A DNA stretch of 64,000 bases from Prevotella sp. (GCA_016281815.1 JAEEJK010000110.1:1-64000), one strand, 5' to 3'; numbered from the stretch's first letter, positions 33,774 to 43,788 are shown. Numbers and translations are program-made. Notes: a model not told the origin generated them from the letters alone.

Positions 33774-35972
33774 TTATTTCACGACCACTTTCTTTACGGA
33801 ACCATTATTCATTCGGATGATATTGATGCCATGCTTAGGGGCATTGATTTTCTGTCCGTCAAGACTGTATCGTTCTACAATTTGTGGGTGTGTTTGAGTT
33901 TCATTGATGGAAGATGGATCAATTGTTTTGATTGAAGTCTGGGCAGCGTTGATGTATTCACCTGTATCGGCGTTGAGTAGCAGGGTTATCATCTTCAATT
34001 TTGACTTATCCTGAATAATGGTGTTGCCACTGATATCAGCGATAAAGGTATAATTTTGTGGTGTGCCGGCCTTAATAACGTTTTCTACTGAGCCTTCTAC
34101 ACCATAAAGGGGTTGCCAGGCAGCTACTGCCACATGGTTGAAAACCACGCCACTGACGGAACTTGGCTGCTGGCACCAGTATTGAAGGTCGGGGTCGGTA
34201 TCACTTTCACCACTATAGAAATTGGACTGTGCCCAACCTGGTCCTGAACCCGTCAGACCATCAGCAGTCAGTACATATCCAATAGCATAATTTCCAGACA
34301 TGTTGAGTTGGAATGTGGTCTTCGTGTCAACTCTGATTTCGGTCTGTTCTGAGTTTATCCAGAATGCATCGGCCTGTATGGCCGCAGATGTATGATTATC
34401 TATAGTATTCTTGATGGAATTGACCACTGTATTGGTGCCGATACCTGCTCCTTCGGTCCTGTTGGCGACACCTGTCGGATAGCCCTTACAAAATTTCTCA
34501 ATGACGGGCATATATTCTTCAATTCCCATGGTTTCGTCGTTGTGAACAGCGATAATCGCGGCCTTATTACCAAACTGCTCATTTGCTTTGTTCATTGCTA
34601 TAATACCCCGTGGGCACCAGCCACACCATGTGGCGGTAAACTCTTCGAAGATGGGCATAAACTGAGGCTTTTCCAATAGGTTGTACTGTTTTATGTCTGT
34701 CTTGTTGTTATACGACTCATTGATTTGGCCGTTCACTTCGGTTATTGTGATGGAACGGTTGTGGATGGCAGCTTCCACATCGGTAGGTATGGGGATAGAG
34801 ATTGTCGACATGGCCATCATTTCCGAAATGTTCGCCTTGGTGGTTCCACTTGCCACCTGCTTGCCATCTGTTTCGATAACATATCCCACACTTTTAACGG
34901 GTGTAGCACCATTGTTCTGGAGTTTCAACTGCAATGTCTGTTCAGAGTCTTTTAGAGTATAAATGTGGTCGTCCGAATAGACGTTTACGGCATTGTTTTT
35001 GAATTGTCCGTTAGAAAGTATGCGTACCATAAGGTCGCCGCTGCGGTTTGACCATGATGTGTTGCTGGATGTGGAGATATAATAGCCAGAGGTATAAGGT
35101 GTATTTGATAATCGGTAGCTGACAGGATAGTCAGAATAGTATTTGTTCTTTGCCAAGATAGTGAAGGAGTAGCCCACGTACAGTCCGCCTTGAGGAATGA
35201 CATGTGACTTCTTGAATTTAACTTCATTGAACTGGGAAAACTTGAGTTCACTCATAGGCAGTTGCACCATCTCCAAATCGGCCTGTCCGCCAAAGTCAGG
35301 CAGGGTGGTTGAAACCCAGTATTGAATATCTGACACATCCGAGTCCAAAAAGTAAAACGAGAGGCCGTCTATGGTGGTATCATTGCCTCCTATGTAACCG
35401 TACGGCACGTAAGTTGCCACGTAATAACGTTCTGCCTTGGAACTGCCGTAAATATACCAATTGCCTTCTTTATCATAGTAATACCACCACACCTGTTTTT
35501 GATTGTTGGTAAATAGGATGTTGATACTTTTAGAGATCCTGCCGATGGTGATGGTTAAAATGGCCTCTACCATGCCTTCTTTCTGTAGGCCGGTAGCATC
35601 GAACTGCACCTGCTCAGTGTTGTTTGCTGTGAATGTTTTGTATTTGGTGGATGTGCCGCTCATAGGGGTACAATCACCACCCATACACCATTGCATCAAT
35701 GATGGTTCCAATGTGTTAGACAAAATCCGCAAAGAGGCTGTAGCTTTTGCACTTGTGGCATCATCTAACTTGATTACAAGGCCATTGCTTGGATTTGAGT
35801 GAGGATTTGTTTCACAAGAGAGTTCTCCCAAGTCATTTTCTACGGCATCAATGGCTACCGTAGTTCCATCGTCAAGAATACGGCCCTGATACCAAAAATC
35901 GAAATTCTGTGAACTTACTGCTGCGAATGTCGCAAATAGTGCTGTCAGCGTGATGAAAAGTCTTTTGTTCAT
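33774..35972 (-). CDS. Secreted Omp28/thioredoxin-like protein with sorting tail
   Basis: 732 aa from MNKRLFITLTALFATFAAVSS (signal peptide); the track start at 36017 adds a non-signal leader. The N-terminal 430 residues are beta-rich, with no family I can name. At about residue 450 'EEFTATWCGWCPRGIIAMNKANEQFG' opens a thioredoxin fold with CxxC = CGWC, followed by 'AAIIAVHNDE...PVIEKFCKGYPTGVANR'; the cis-proline is in 'YPTGV'. This resembles the Omp28-related outer-membrane proteins of Bacteroidetes. A thiol-redox or disulfide role outside the cytoplasm is inferred. The C-terminus carries the tail 'YSLDGQKINAPKHGINIIRM...KVVVK'. Confidence 0.85.
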   Translation of the reverse strand: MNKRLFITLTALFATFAAVSSQNFDFWYQGRILDDGTTVAIDAVENDLGELSCETNPHSNPSNGLVIKLDDATSAKATASLRILSNTLEPSLMQWCMGGDCTPMSGTSTKYKTFTANNTEQVQFDATGLQKEGMVEAILTITIGRISKSINILFTNNQKQVWWYYYDKEGNWYIYGSSKAERYYVATYVPYGYIGGNDTTIDGLSFYFLDSDVSDIQYWVSTTLPDFGGQADLEMVQLPMSELKFSQFNEVKFKKSHVIPQGGLYVGYSFTILAKNKYYSDYPVSYRLSNTPYTSGYYISTSSNTSWSNRSGDLMVRILSNGQFKNNAVNVYSDDHIYTLKDSEQTLQLKLQNNGATPVKSVGYVIETDGKQVASGTTKANISEMMAMSTISIPIPTDVEAAIHNRSITITEVNGQINESYNNKTDIKQYNLLEKPQFMPIFEEFTATWCGWCPRGIIAMNKANEQFGNKAAIIAVHNDETMGIEEYMPVIEKFCKGYPTGVANRTEGAGIGTNTVVNSIKNTIDNHTSAAIQADAFWINSEQTEIRVDTKTTFQLNMSGNYAIGYVLTADGLTGSGPGWAQSNFYSGESDTDPDLQYWCQQPSSVSGVVFNHVAVAAWQPLYGVEGSVENVIKAGTPQNYTFIADISGNTIIQDKSKLKMITLLLNADTGEYINAAQTSIKTIDPSSINETQTHPQIVERYSLDGQKINAPKHGINIIRMNNGSVKKVVVK

Positions 35973-36092
35973 AGCGATATGAGTTATATGATCTATATTT
36001 TTTTCAGATGGAAACAAAATATTGAATGGCCTTGGCTACGGGTATCTTATTGTTGTGTGTCACATTATAATATCTTTTTCCGAAGAGAATTC

Positions 36093-36123
36093 GTATGGGC
36101 AAAGTATTAATCCTTGCCCATAC
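36093..36123 (-). terminator. Hairpin terminator after the cohesin-like/Big2 protein gene
   Basis: A perfect 10-bp stem (GTATGGGCAA / TTGCCCATAC) with an 11-nt loop, about 20 nt past the stop at 36141 on the minus strand. T-run weak (GAATTCTC). Confidence 0.6.
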
Positions 36124-36140
36124 AAATTATTGATAGTTTA

Positions 36141-38954
36141 TTATTTCACGACCACTTTCTTACCGTTTCGGATATATATCCCCCGTTTGGGAGAGGTGGT
36201 GCGGACTCCCTGGATAGAATAGACAGGTTGGCTGGTGTCTTCTCCCATTGTGATGGTCTCAATGTCATTGACGATAGTCAGATTGAACGTCGCATCTTCT
36301 GGATAGACAGGGTAGGAGCCTGAGGCATCCTTGGAAGTCAACTCGATTGCTCTTATTGAGCATGGGTGAACTGCGTGCTTTGCTGAATGTTCTGCTTTCA
36401 GTTTAAAGGTGCAGATAAGACCACTCTCATCTTTGATTGGCTCGGAAGCAATATTATAACATACAACGCGGGATGTGGATGAACCAGGGATGTTGTAGAA
36501 TTCGATTTCCCATTTGTCACCCTCGCATCTTCTGCCAAGTTCGGCTGCCTCAATGCTGACATGTTCGGGAAGGTTGACAGTAAATGAAAAGCCATAGACT
36601 GCTACTCCAGGATTGTCGAGGTTGATTCTCAGCATACCAGGATTGACATTGTGGTCGATATCAATGATTCCATCCTCTGCGATAAGAACTGGCTTGTTGG
36701 GGCTGGGATTATCATCTCCGTAATAGGTAAGCTGGAAATTATCGAAGGCAGTCCAGTTGTTGTAATGGAACGACTCGTCGCCTCGGATGCCGATTTCTAT
36801 TTTTTCAGATCCTTCTGGAATGCTAAAATACAGTTCATTGTTGTATGCCCCGGTTTGGAAGGTATAGCCGGCCTCAGTCATCGTATTGGGGATGTAGCCA
36901 TGAACGGTTTTGATGCCGAAGCCCTTCTCCCGTTCAGATGTGGCATCGTCAAAGATTGATTTCAACGGAACTTGTTTGTCTGCTGCAAACAGATAGGCAT
37001 CAATCTGCTCTTCACCATTGGTTCGTCTTGTCGTGGCATCGCTGTAACCTCCGTCACGGTAAAAGCCCTGTGCCTCCAATTTGTAATATCCGGGAATCAG
37101 AGAGATGACTTGACTTACAGAGAAGGAGTTGGAGCACATGATGTCGCCATTGCGGAAAACCTCCATGATAGGTTCTGTGTCTATATCTGAGATTCCATAA
37201 TTGCAATAGGCACTGCCAATAATTCTGTTCCAGGCTGATAAACGAATGTCTCTGGCATTGTTGATGTTCGGGCTTTGGATGAGGAATGTGGCATCCGCAG
37301 GATTCGTGGATGATGCGTTGGAAAGGGCTGCCATCCGCTGTGCATACATCTCGTCCGCTTTGACAAACTCCCATTGGGCTCTCTTGTCTGAGGCTGATTC
37401 TCCTTCAAAATCGGCAAGGTTATTCTTGTCATTGGTAGTCAGCAGGAAACCATTGTCAGCCTTGATGGTAAAGATTCCATCCGACAGTTGGGTGATCTCA
37501 TGGTCGATGCCAACACCATTATCCACATAACCCTCTGTGCCGAGTGCTCCATCTGTGGACTGATTGTATAAAAAGCCTGAGTAAAGACGCCAGTGTTTTC
37601 CATCTTGGGATTTACGCAAACGAAGGTCGAGTCCTCGTTTGTCCACTGCGATGTGTGTGCCCCAGTTGCCACCATTGGTGATAAACAAGCCGGAGGCAAC
37701 ATTCCTGAGATAATAGGTTCCTTCCTTTATGGGGTCTGGGTCAGGTGATGGTCCAGGTGACGGCACAGAATAAACAACTTTATCGGGCTTGATCTGTGTT
37801 TCATCGGGTCTTGCCAGAACAATATTGTTAAGTACAATGTCACCGCCGTTGAAGCTGGCATCAGCCACAAGGGTCATCTTGATGATGGCTCCGCTGTTTC
37901 CGGATAAAGCAATATTCTTGCTGGAAATGAGAATAAAACGGATAATGTCGCCTATTGCATTGGCATCGATAGAGTGATTTCTCGATGTGGTACGACCTGC
38001 TATGTCATACACATAGTCTCCACCTTGCTTCTTTAATGAGAGACCCTTGGGAAGACTCAGGTCAAACTGCACCATGGTAATCTCGTCATCGGGATTGGAA
38101 AGGTCGATGAAGATTTCCTTCTCTTCGCCTACTTTGATATTAAACGGTTCTATTGACAAAGATGCATTGCTTGGGGTAGGAGGATTTTGCTTTATAACTG
38201 TCACAGAGCATGTTGCTGTCACGCCGCTTCCGTCATGGGCCTTGCAGGTGATTGTGGCTGATCCTGCGGCTACAGCCGTCACTAAACCTGTGTTGCTGAC
38301 AGTTGCTACATTCGTATTGCTTGATGTCCAAGACACACTTTTGTCCGTTGCATTTGTTGGTGACACCGTAGCTGTTAATTGCAGCGTTTCACCCACGTTT
38401 AGCGTGGTGGAAGTTTGATTTAAGGAGATTTTGTTGACAAGAATATTACTTGGTGGTATTGTTTTTTTATAAGCGTCGAGTTTTATCTGTTCTTCATTTG
38501 GACTTGCTAAAACGATACCGTCCAAAACTATTTCACCGCCGTTGAAGCTGGCATCAGCTACAATCGTCATGCTGATGATGGCTCCGCTGGTTCCGGTTAA
38601 AGCAATATTTTTGCTGGAGATGAGAATAAAACGGATATAGTCACCCATGGCATTGGCATCGAGCGAGTGATTCTTCCAGGTGGTTCGACCTGCTATGTCA
38701 TACACATAGTCACCATTCTCCTTTTTCAAAGAGAGGCCTTGGGGTAGGTACAGGTCAAACTGTACCATCGTAATTTCGTAGAATGGGTTGGTCAGTTCAA
38801 TGACCATTTCTTTCTCTTCACCTGCACTGATAGTAAAATCTTTTTCTATAAATAGTGACATTGAGGGAGGTTCGGATGGACTGTCCGCCAACATTGGCAT
38901 AGAGATGATGGCTGAAGTAATCAGCCACATAAGTAATAATAGTTTCTGTTTCAT
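36141..38954 (-). CDS. Large secreted protein with cohesin-like, Big2 and carbohydrate-binding-like modules
   Basis: 937 aa from MKQKLLLLMWLITSAIISMPMLA (signal peptide); the track start at 39011 lies in the preceding terminator region. Two copies of a cohesin-like domain ('SAGEEKEMVIELTNPFYEITMVQFDLYLPQGLSL' and 'KVGEEKEIFIDLSNPDDEITMVQFDLSLPKGLSL') flank a bacterial Ig Big2 domain ('LNQTSTTLNVGETLQLTATV'). Then comes a beta-trefoil-like or FIVAR-type region ('GTYYLRNVASGLFITNGGNWG'), a jelly-roll-like carbohydrate-binding segment ('SVSQVISLIPGYYKLEAQGF...NWTAFDNFQLTYYG'), a third cohesin-like domain, and the tail 'YSIQGVRTTSPKRGIYIRNGKKVVVK'. No catalytic motif seen. Likely a surface adhesin or scaffold; inference only. 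Confidence 0.88.
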   Translation of the reverse strand: MKQKLLLLMWLITSAIISMPMLADSPSEPPSMSLFIEKDFTISAGEEKEMVIELTNPFYEITMVQFDLYLPQGLSLKKENGDYVYDIAGRTTWKNHSLDANAMGDYIRFILISSKNIALTGTSGAIISMTIVADASFNGGEIVLDGIVLASPNEEQIKLDAYKKTIPPSNILVNKISLNQTSTTLNVGETLQLTATVSPTNATDKSVSWTSSNTNVATVSNTGLVTAVAAGSATITCKAHDGSGVTATCSVTVIKQNPPTPSNASLSIEPFNIKVGEEKEIFIDLSNPDDEITMVQFDLSLPKGLSLKKQGGDYVYDIAGRTTSRNHSIDANAIGDIIRFILISSKNIALSGNSGAIIKMTLVADASFNGGDIVLNNIVLARPDETQIKPDKVVYSVPSPGPSPDPDPIKEGTYYLRNVASGLFITNGGNWGTHIAVDKRGLDLRLRKSQDGKHWRLYSGFLYNQSTDGALGTEGYVDNGVGIDHEITQLSDGIFTIKADNGFLLTTNDKNNLADFEGESASDKRAQWEFVKADEMYAQRMAALSNASSTNPADATFLIQSPNINNARDIRLSAWNRIIGSAYCNYGISDIDTEPIMEVFRNGDIMCSNSFSVSQVISLIPGYYKLEAQGFYRDGGYSDATTRRTNGEEQIDAYLFAADKQVPLKSIFDDATSEREKGFGIKTVHGYIPNTMTEAGYTFQTGAYNNELYFSIPEGSEKIEIGIRGDESFHYNNWTAFDNFQLTYYGDDNPSPNKPVLIAEDGIIDIDHNVNPGMLRINLDNPGVAVYGFSFTVNLPEHVSIEAAELGRRCEGDKWEIEFYNIPGSSTSRVVCYNIASEPIKDESGLICTFKLKAEHSAKHAVHPCSIRAIELTSKDASGSYPVYPEDATFNLTIVNDIETITMGEDTSQPVYSIQGVRTTSPKRGIYIRNGKKVVVK

Positions 38955-38993
38955 AGTTTTTTGATTATTATATTTGAAATGCTTTTCTTTCAA

Positions 38994-39035
38994 AACCTTG
39001 CCTATCTCCATGACATAGTGGAGACTGGCAAGGTT
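38994..39035 (-). terminator. Two-part hairpin terminator after the second C10 protease gene
   Basis: The outer stem AACCTTGCC / GGCAAGGTT encloses an inner stem CTCCAT / (A)TGGAG, followed on the minus strand by GTTTTG. It begins 10 nt past the stop at 39045. Confidence 0.75.
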
Positions 39036-39044
39036 GTTGCTTGC

Positions 39045-42000
39045 TTATTTGACGACAATCTTCTTGCCGTTTATTATATTGATTCCCTTTCGGGGAACAT
39101 AGAGTCGTTGGCCGGCGACGTTATAGACAGGTTTGTCTGTCTTTTGGTCCACGAAGATGCCTTTTATTCCAAGCGTCAGGTCGCCAGGTCTTGTTTCTTG
39201 TTCACGGGGTGTCACCAGCAGGATGTTCTCCACAGAAACTGTGCCTCCCTGGTAGTTCTCGTCAGCAACAAGGGTCATCCTGATAATGGCTCCGTCAGTA
39301 CCGGTGAATGAAGCGTTGTTGTGGGAGGCCAGCACGAAGTGGGTCGTGCCATCGATGGCGTGTGTACTCAGAGAGTGACTCTCTCTGTCCGTGCGACCGG
39401 CAATCCCTGCTTCATACTCATCACCGATCATTTTTAATGAAAGCCCTTCCGGCAGACGCAGGTCGTACTGTACCAGCGTAATCTCGTCATCGGGATTCCA
39501 AAGGTCGATGGTCATGGTCTTCTCCTCACCGGCATTGATGGTGAACGGCTCAATCCATAGATTGGAAGTTCCTGCAAATGTGTTTTCATCGAAATCGAAT
39601 GATTTGCTCGGAGCATAGCTCCTGTTGAGAATGATGTTGACAAGTGCCACATAGTCGGTGCCATTGACCTCGCCGTCGCCATTCACATCGGCAGCCGGGC
39701 GGTTCTCGCTTCTTCCGAGAATGATGTTCACAAGCACCACACCGTCGGTGCCGTTTACCTCGCCGTCACCGTTCACGTCACCGAGAATATTATCAGGTGA
39801 GAACGGGAGAACAATAATCTCCACCATACAGTTTCCATTATAGTACCACCCTTCTTTCTCTTCATCATCCGACTCTATGTAGAACATGACTGTAGCATAA
39901 TATTCTCCCACAGGGACATCGCTCAAAGTGAGGTTGTAATTGACAATGGTGTTTTGTGGTGATGCCGCAAAATAATTAGTAGCTTTATCGCCCATCTTGA
40001 CAATTGTATCAAATGTCTTATTCCAATTTTTAGGCACGATGATTGGTATAGATAAAACATTTCCTGCACTACCGTCATTTCCAAAAGTAGCTTTCAATTT
40101 TAGCTCATCATTCGGGGTGAGTTGGAGCGGATTACCATTTTGGCAGACTAAGGAAGCAAGGTATGGGTAAGAGTAAGAATTAGGCAATGATTCAACAGTC
40201 ACAGTACATGTTGCTTTCACGCCGCTTCCGTCATTGGCTGTGCAAGTGATAGTGGCTGTTCCTTCTGCTACTGCCATCACCAGGCCAGTGTTGCTGACTG
40301 TTGCCACATTTTTGTTGCTTGTAGACCAAGTAACTGTCTTGTCTGTAGCATTCTCTGGCAACACTGTAGCGGTCAATTGAAGTGTTCCTCCCGTTGTCAG
40401 TGTGGCGGAAATCTGGTTTAAGGTAATTTTGTTGACAAGAATAATATCGGGTTTTACTGTTACAGAGCATGTGGCTTTCACACCGCTTCCATCATTGGCT
40501 GTGCAGGTGATGGTGGCTGTTCCGGCAGCAACAGCTGTCACTAAGCCTGTGCTGCTGACAGTTGCCACATTCTTATTACTTGAAGTCCATGCTACTTCCT
40601 TATTTGTAGCATTTGTTGGCTGTACTGATGCTGTAAGTTGCAGAGTTTGACCCTTTGTCAATGTTGCGGAAGTCTGGCTTAACGTGATTTTGTTGACGGG
40701 AATAGCTTTAGGTATTACGCAGACGTCAATTAAACAGTCATTACTATAGAGCCATCCATCTTTTTTTTCATTATAACTTAGAACAGTACCGTAGTAATTA
40801 CCTTCAGGGACATCGACTAATGAAATGCTGTAATTAAGTGTTAAAATTTGTGATGCATCATAATAATTATCTTTGATATCACCCCATTTGACAATTGATT
40901 GTTTGTCTTTTGCCATAATGACCGGCACGGTTTTTGCATTACCTGCACCGCCATTATTCTTAAAAGTTGCAGTCAATTTAAGTTCATCATCTTTTGTAAG
41001 TTGTAGGGGATTGTTGTTTTGACAAATAATAGAAGTGATGTCGATATTAGGATAAGAAGTTGAAGTGTCTTGACCTTTTAGATACAATTTTACTTTGCCA
41101 TTAATAACTTTTGCTACATAGTAGTCAGTCTTTCCACCTAATGTTCGAATTCGGGTGACACGATTTAACGATGAATTAAAGACTACAGGTAGAATTGTAT
41201 ATTCTGAACCTTCTTTGAATACTTCAGAATCGAAAGATATCTCACCATACGGAAAAAGACTATTACGGTAATGTGCGTTATTAATACTAATCTCAAATGT
41301 GTATATACCTCTTGCTTTTCCTTCATTGGGCAAAATATAATAACCGAGGTATCCAGAAAATGGGGTGTCATAGCTATTGGCATCTGAAGAAAAACAATGT
41401 AATCGAAGCATTTTAAGCGTGGCTGTCTCTCCCATAGTATAGCCATCCTCCCAACCTTCAATCTCAAAGTTGTCTGTATAGAAAGTGTCTTCATGGTTTC
41501 CTATGGTTTGTTGACAGATTCTGCACACCATACCTCTATCTGCAGAGAAATTATAATCGTCTGGATTAAGAAGCGAAAGTAAAAAATAGTTATCAAAATC
41601 ACCATCCCATCCCCAGTTGAAATGATAGTATCCACTGGAGTCACATCCATCAAGGATAAAAGCATGGCCGGCTACTTTACCTTTATAATCAGGGTCAGCG
41701 GCAGAGTATATTATAGGTCGCTTGTTTGATAGTTCTTCCTGAATAATCATTTCCCATTCTTCACTGGAATAGTAATTCTCAGCGTAATAAACCATGTTAG
41801 GATTGTACTTGAAATAATTAATCATAGCATAAGGAACATCACTTGAATGAGCGGCCGATCCTCCGTTTTGCATTTCTCCATAGACCATGTTAACGGAGTA
41901 ACCACAGGCCTTCATTAGATATGATACCGCATCTATTTGTTCTTGTTTGTCAACACCATATTTATAAGTATCCAGCATGTTGCTCCAGTCAAATGACTTG

Positions 42001-42734
42001 TCAGCAAAATTGATTGACAGATTGAATTTTAAATTATTGTTGATTGATGTGTAACTCTTAGTCCCTTGCCCTCTTGAAGGGTATTTGTGATAGTTCATGA
42101 TTTGAGCCATGGCAGTAGCTACGCATCCTGTTGAACAATATCCATTTTGTGTTTTTGGACATTCAAGATTATAAAGCCAATAGCCTTTACCGTCAATTAT
42201 TGGACCATGTTGTCCCCAATCTGTTTTTATCAGCGGACTGACGGCCTTTATCTTTCTTGGCGCACGTTGGGTCTTTGTCGTGATGCCATGCTCCAGTATG
42301 TATGCGTATTCCCTGTTGTAGCTTTCCAACATGGCGGCCATTCCACAAGGCATGCTGTCAGGGATGATGATGCCCTTTTCTGAGTAGCCGAGCACATCCT
42401 GCAAACGTTCGTCGGAAGAGACGATGACAAAACGGTCGCTGGCTTCGTCATTCACGATGTAGAAGGCAGATGCCGTTAACGGATTCTTTGAGGGAGCATG
42501 GCGGCGAATCTGCTTATCTATCGCCGAACGGGATACCATTTTCAGTTGGTTTGAGGATGTTGAGTGGCCATTTGCACTCAAAAATTGTTGAGCTATGGCC
42601 AAAGCCTCTGCCTCGCTTCTTTGCTGTGCAAACACATTGTTGCCCCAGGCAAAAAGAATGAACAACACGAATAAAAACGTGGTGTTGTAGCGGCTTTTTC
42701 GTCGGCTACGGGCGGTTGGAGTAATAGTTCTCAT
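39045..42734 (-). CDS. C10 family cysteine protease with Big2, dockerin-like and cohesin-like modules
   Basis: 1229 aa from MRTITPTARSRRKSRYN, a basic n-region followed by hydrophobic 'TTFLFVLFILFAWGNNVFAQ' (signal peptide). The upstream 29 codons of the track ORF are rejected. Propeptide about 37-160 ('RSEAEALAIAQQFL', 'AFYIVNDEASDRFVIVSSDER'). The catalytic domain has Cys204 ('CSTGCVATAMAQIMNYH') and His357 ('VAGHAFILDGCDSSGYYHFNWGW'). After it: two Big2 domains ('TLSQTSATLTKGQTLQLTASV', 'TLNQISATLTTGGTLQLTATV'), each next to a related 'SYPYLASLVCQNGNPLQLT' type beta module; a dockerin-like pair ('DVNGDGEVNGTDGVVLV', 'DVNGDGEVNGTDYVALV'); a cohesin-like domain; and the tail 'YNVAGQRLYVPRKGINIINGKKIVVK'. 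Secreted protease, probably surface-attached; paralogue of the 27354-32159 protein, with Ig domains in place of BspA repeats. Confidence 0.93.
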   Translation of the reverse strand: MRTITPTARSRRKSRYNTTFLFVLFILFAWGNNVFAQQRSEAEALAIAQQFLSANGHSTSSNQLKMVSRSAIDKQIRRHAPSKNPLTASAFYIVNDEASDRFVIVSSDERLQDVLGYSEKGIIIPDSMPCGMAAMLESYNREYAYILEHGITTKTQRAPRKIKAVSPLIKTDWGQHGPIIDGKGYWLYNLECPKTQNGYCSTGCVATAMAQIMNYHKYPSRGQGTKSYTSINNNLKFNLSINFADKSFDWSNMLDTYKYGVDKQEQIDAVSYLMKACGYSVNMVYGEMQNGGSAAHSSDVPYAMINYFKYNPNMVYYAENYYSSEEWEMIIQEELSNKRPIIYSAADPDYKGKVAGHAFILDGCDSSGYYHFNWGWDGDFDNYFLLSLLNPDDYNFSADRGMVCRICQQTIGNHEDTFYTDNFEIEGWEDGYTMGETATLKMLRLHCFSSDANSYDTPFSGYLGYYILPNEGKARGIYTFEISINNAHYRNSLFPYGEISFDSEVFKEGSEYTILPVVFNSSLNRVTRIRTLGGKTDYYVAKVINGKVKLYLKGQDTSTSYPNIDITSIICQNNNPLQLTKDDELKLTATFKNNGGAGNAKTVPVIMAKDKQSIVKWGDIKDNYYDASQILTLNYSISLVDVPEGNYYGTVLSYNEKKDGWLYSNDCLIDVCVIPKAIPVNKITLSQTSATLTKGQTLQLTASVQPTNATNKEVAWTSSNKNVATVSSTGLVTAVAAGTATITCTANDGSGVKATCSVTVKPDIILVNKITLNQISATLTTGGTLQLTATVLPENATDKTVTWSTSNKNVATVSNTGLVMAVAEGTATITCTANDGSGVKATCTVTVESLPNSYSYPYLASLVCQNGNPLQLTPNDELKLKATFGNDGSAGNVLSIPIIVPKNWNKTFDTIVKMGDKATNYFAASPQNTIVNYNLTLSDVPVGEYYATVMFYIESDDEEKEGWYYNGNCMVEIIVLPFSPDNILGDVNGDGEVNGTDGVVLVNIILGRSENRPAADVNGDGEVNGTDYVALVNIILNRSYAPSKSFDFDENTFAGTSNLWIEPFTINAGEEKTMTIDLWNPDDEITLVQYDLRLPEGLSLKMIGDEYEAGIAGRTDRESHSLSTHAIDGTTHFVLASHNNASFTGTDGAIIRMTLVADENYQGGTVSVENILLVTPREQETRPGDLTLGIKGIFVDQKTDKPVYNVAGQRLYVPRKGINIINGKKIVVK

Positions 42735-42906
42735 AAATTGGCAATTTATATTTTGGTTAATTTTGGTATTCCGTAAATAATGTCCAATTACAGCGTGATG
42801 TACACATTTTGGCTGACTCATATTTTACATGGTTACTCGGTTAGATGAATTAAAGATACATTGCGAGGACGAAATCTAACACCCCTTGATTAAAAAAGTG
42901 AAAAAT

Positions 42907-43073
42907 ATTCAACTTCCTCCTGTTGGTAAGGTTATGAGGTCATTGGGTCGCTGAGCTTTCAGGTTTTGAGGTGATATATGAATGGGAATGGAGAAGTGAG
43001 GTGTCCTCACCCCATAACCCCATAACCTCATAACTTCATAACCTAACAAGTTGAGCAAATGCGAAACTTGAAT
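42907..43073. repeat. Interspersed element with conserved inverted ends, second copy
   Basis: On the minus strand it starts 'ATTCAAGTTTCGCATTTGCT' and ends 'GGAGGAAGTTGAAT', matching head and tail of the element at 12580-12660. Its interior differs: about five 8-mers of the GGTTATGA type (43005-43045) and unrelated sequence. The ends (TCAACTT / AAGTTGA) can pair. Confidence 0.7.
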
Positions 43074-43158
43074 TTCCGTATAATTAGTCATAAATCATTG
43101 TATTTCAGTAAATTAATGAATAATTTGTGAAAATTCTGTAGGTGTGTGGCGCTTTCTT

Positions 43159-43349
43159 TCATTGTTTGCCCCTGATATTGCTCTTGCGGTCTCCTGCAAG
43201 AACGTTGTCAATAAGGTGTCGTGGACTACAAAACAAAAAAGCGTGAGATCCGTACTCGTCACTTATCTCACAATCCAGGCCTTCGAACTTGCCTCCACGT
43301 AAAGATAAGCAACTTCGAAGCCCACGCCGATATGTATGATATTCTACCT
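43159..43349 (-). other. Startless open frame, possible gene remnant
   Basis: The minus strand has a 62-codon open frame without ATG, containing 'LSLRGGKFEGLDCEISDEYG' and 'SPRHLIDNVLAGDRKSNI'. The composition looks protein-like but I cannot name a family. The same DNA contains an inverted repeat GTGAGAT/ATCTCAC. It could be a remnant or an untranslated repeat. Confidence 0.3.
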
Positions 43350-43788
43350 CTTAGTGTTTAAAATATGGTGCTTAATGGCATCATACAACAACAAAGAACT
43401 GTATATATACACATCCCGAGGACATCTACCATTGCAACATCTGCCACGTGGATTCCAAGTGTTCGAAGTTTGGATTGTAGCGATGAAGCGTTGAGTAAAC
43501 GCCTTTCCAATAATGTAGTGACTCTCTTTCCCACCCATTCACCGCCCCAACAATGGTGGAGATTACCACTGAGAGGCTCGGCGCGAGTTTATCCTCACCT
43601 CATGGACGTCAGAAGATTTTGGTCTTCTTGGTCCTTTGGTGAAAGACTGTTGAGAATTGATTGCAAATATAAGGATTATTTTCCTTTATTCAAAATAATA
43701 AAGGAGAAAATGTTTGAAAAACATGGTGGTTAAGGTTCAACACAGAGATACAGAGGAACGGAGAATTATTTAAGGTTTGAGGTTTTTC
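43350..43788. other. Intergenic stretch without a recognised gene
   Basis: Two overlapping ORFs in the track (122 aa plus, 64 aa minus) have no recognisable motifs, no signal peptide and no promoter-like TAnnTTTG in the right place. I see no RNA gene and no transposase motif. Most likely decayed or non-coding sequence in the 1.3-kb gap between the secreted-protein block and the TIR/TPR island. Confidence 0.4.

Noticed and set aside
43365-43733. 122-aa plus-strand ORF (and the 64-aa ORF opposite)
   Set aside because: No motif, signal peptide or promoter; frames overlap each other on opposite strands in a repeat-rich gap. I looked for transposase motifs and found none.
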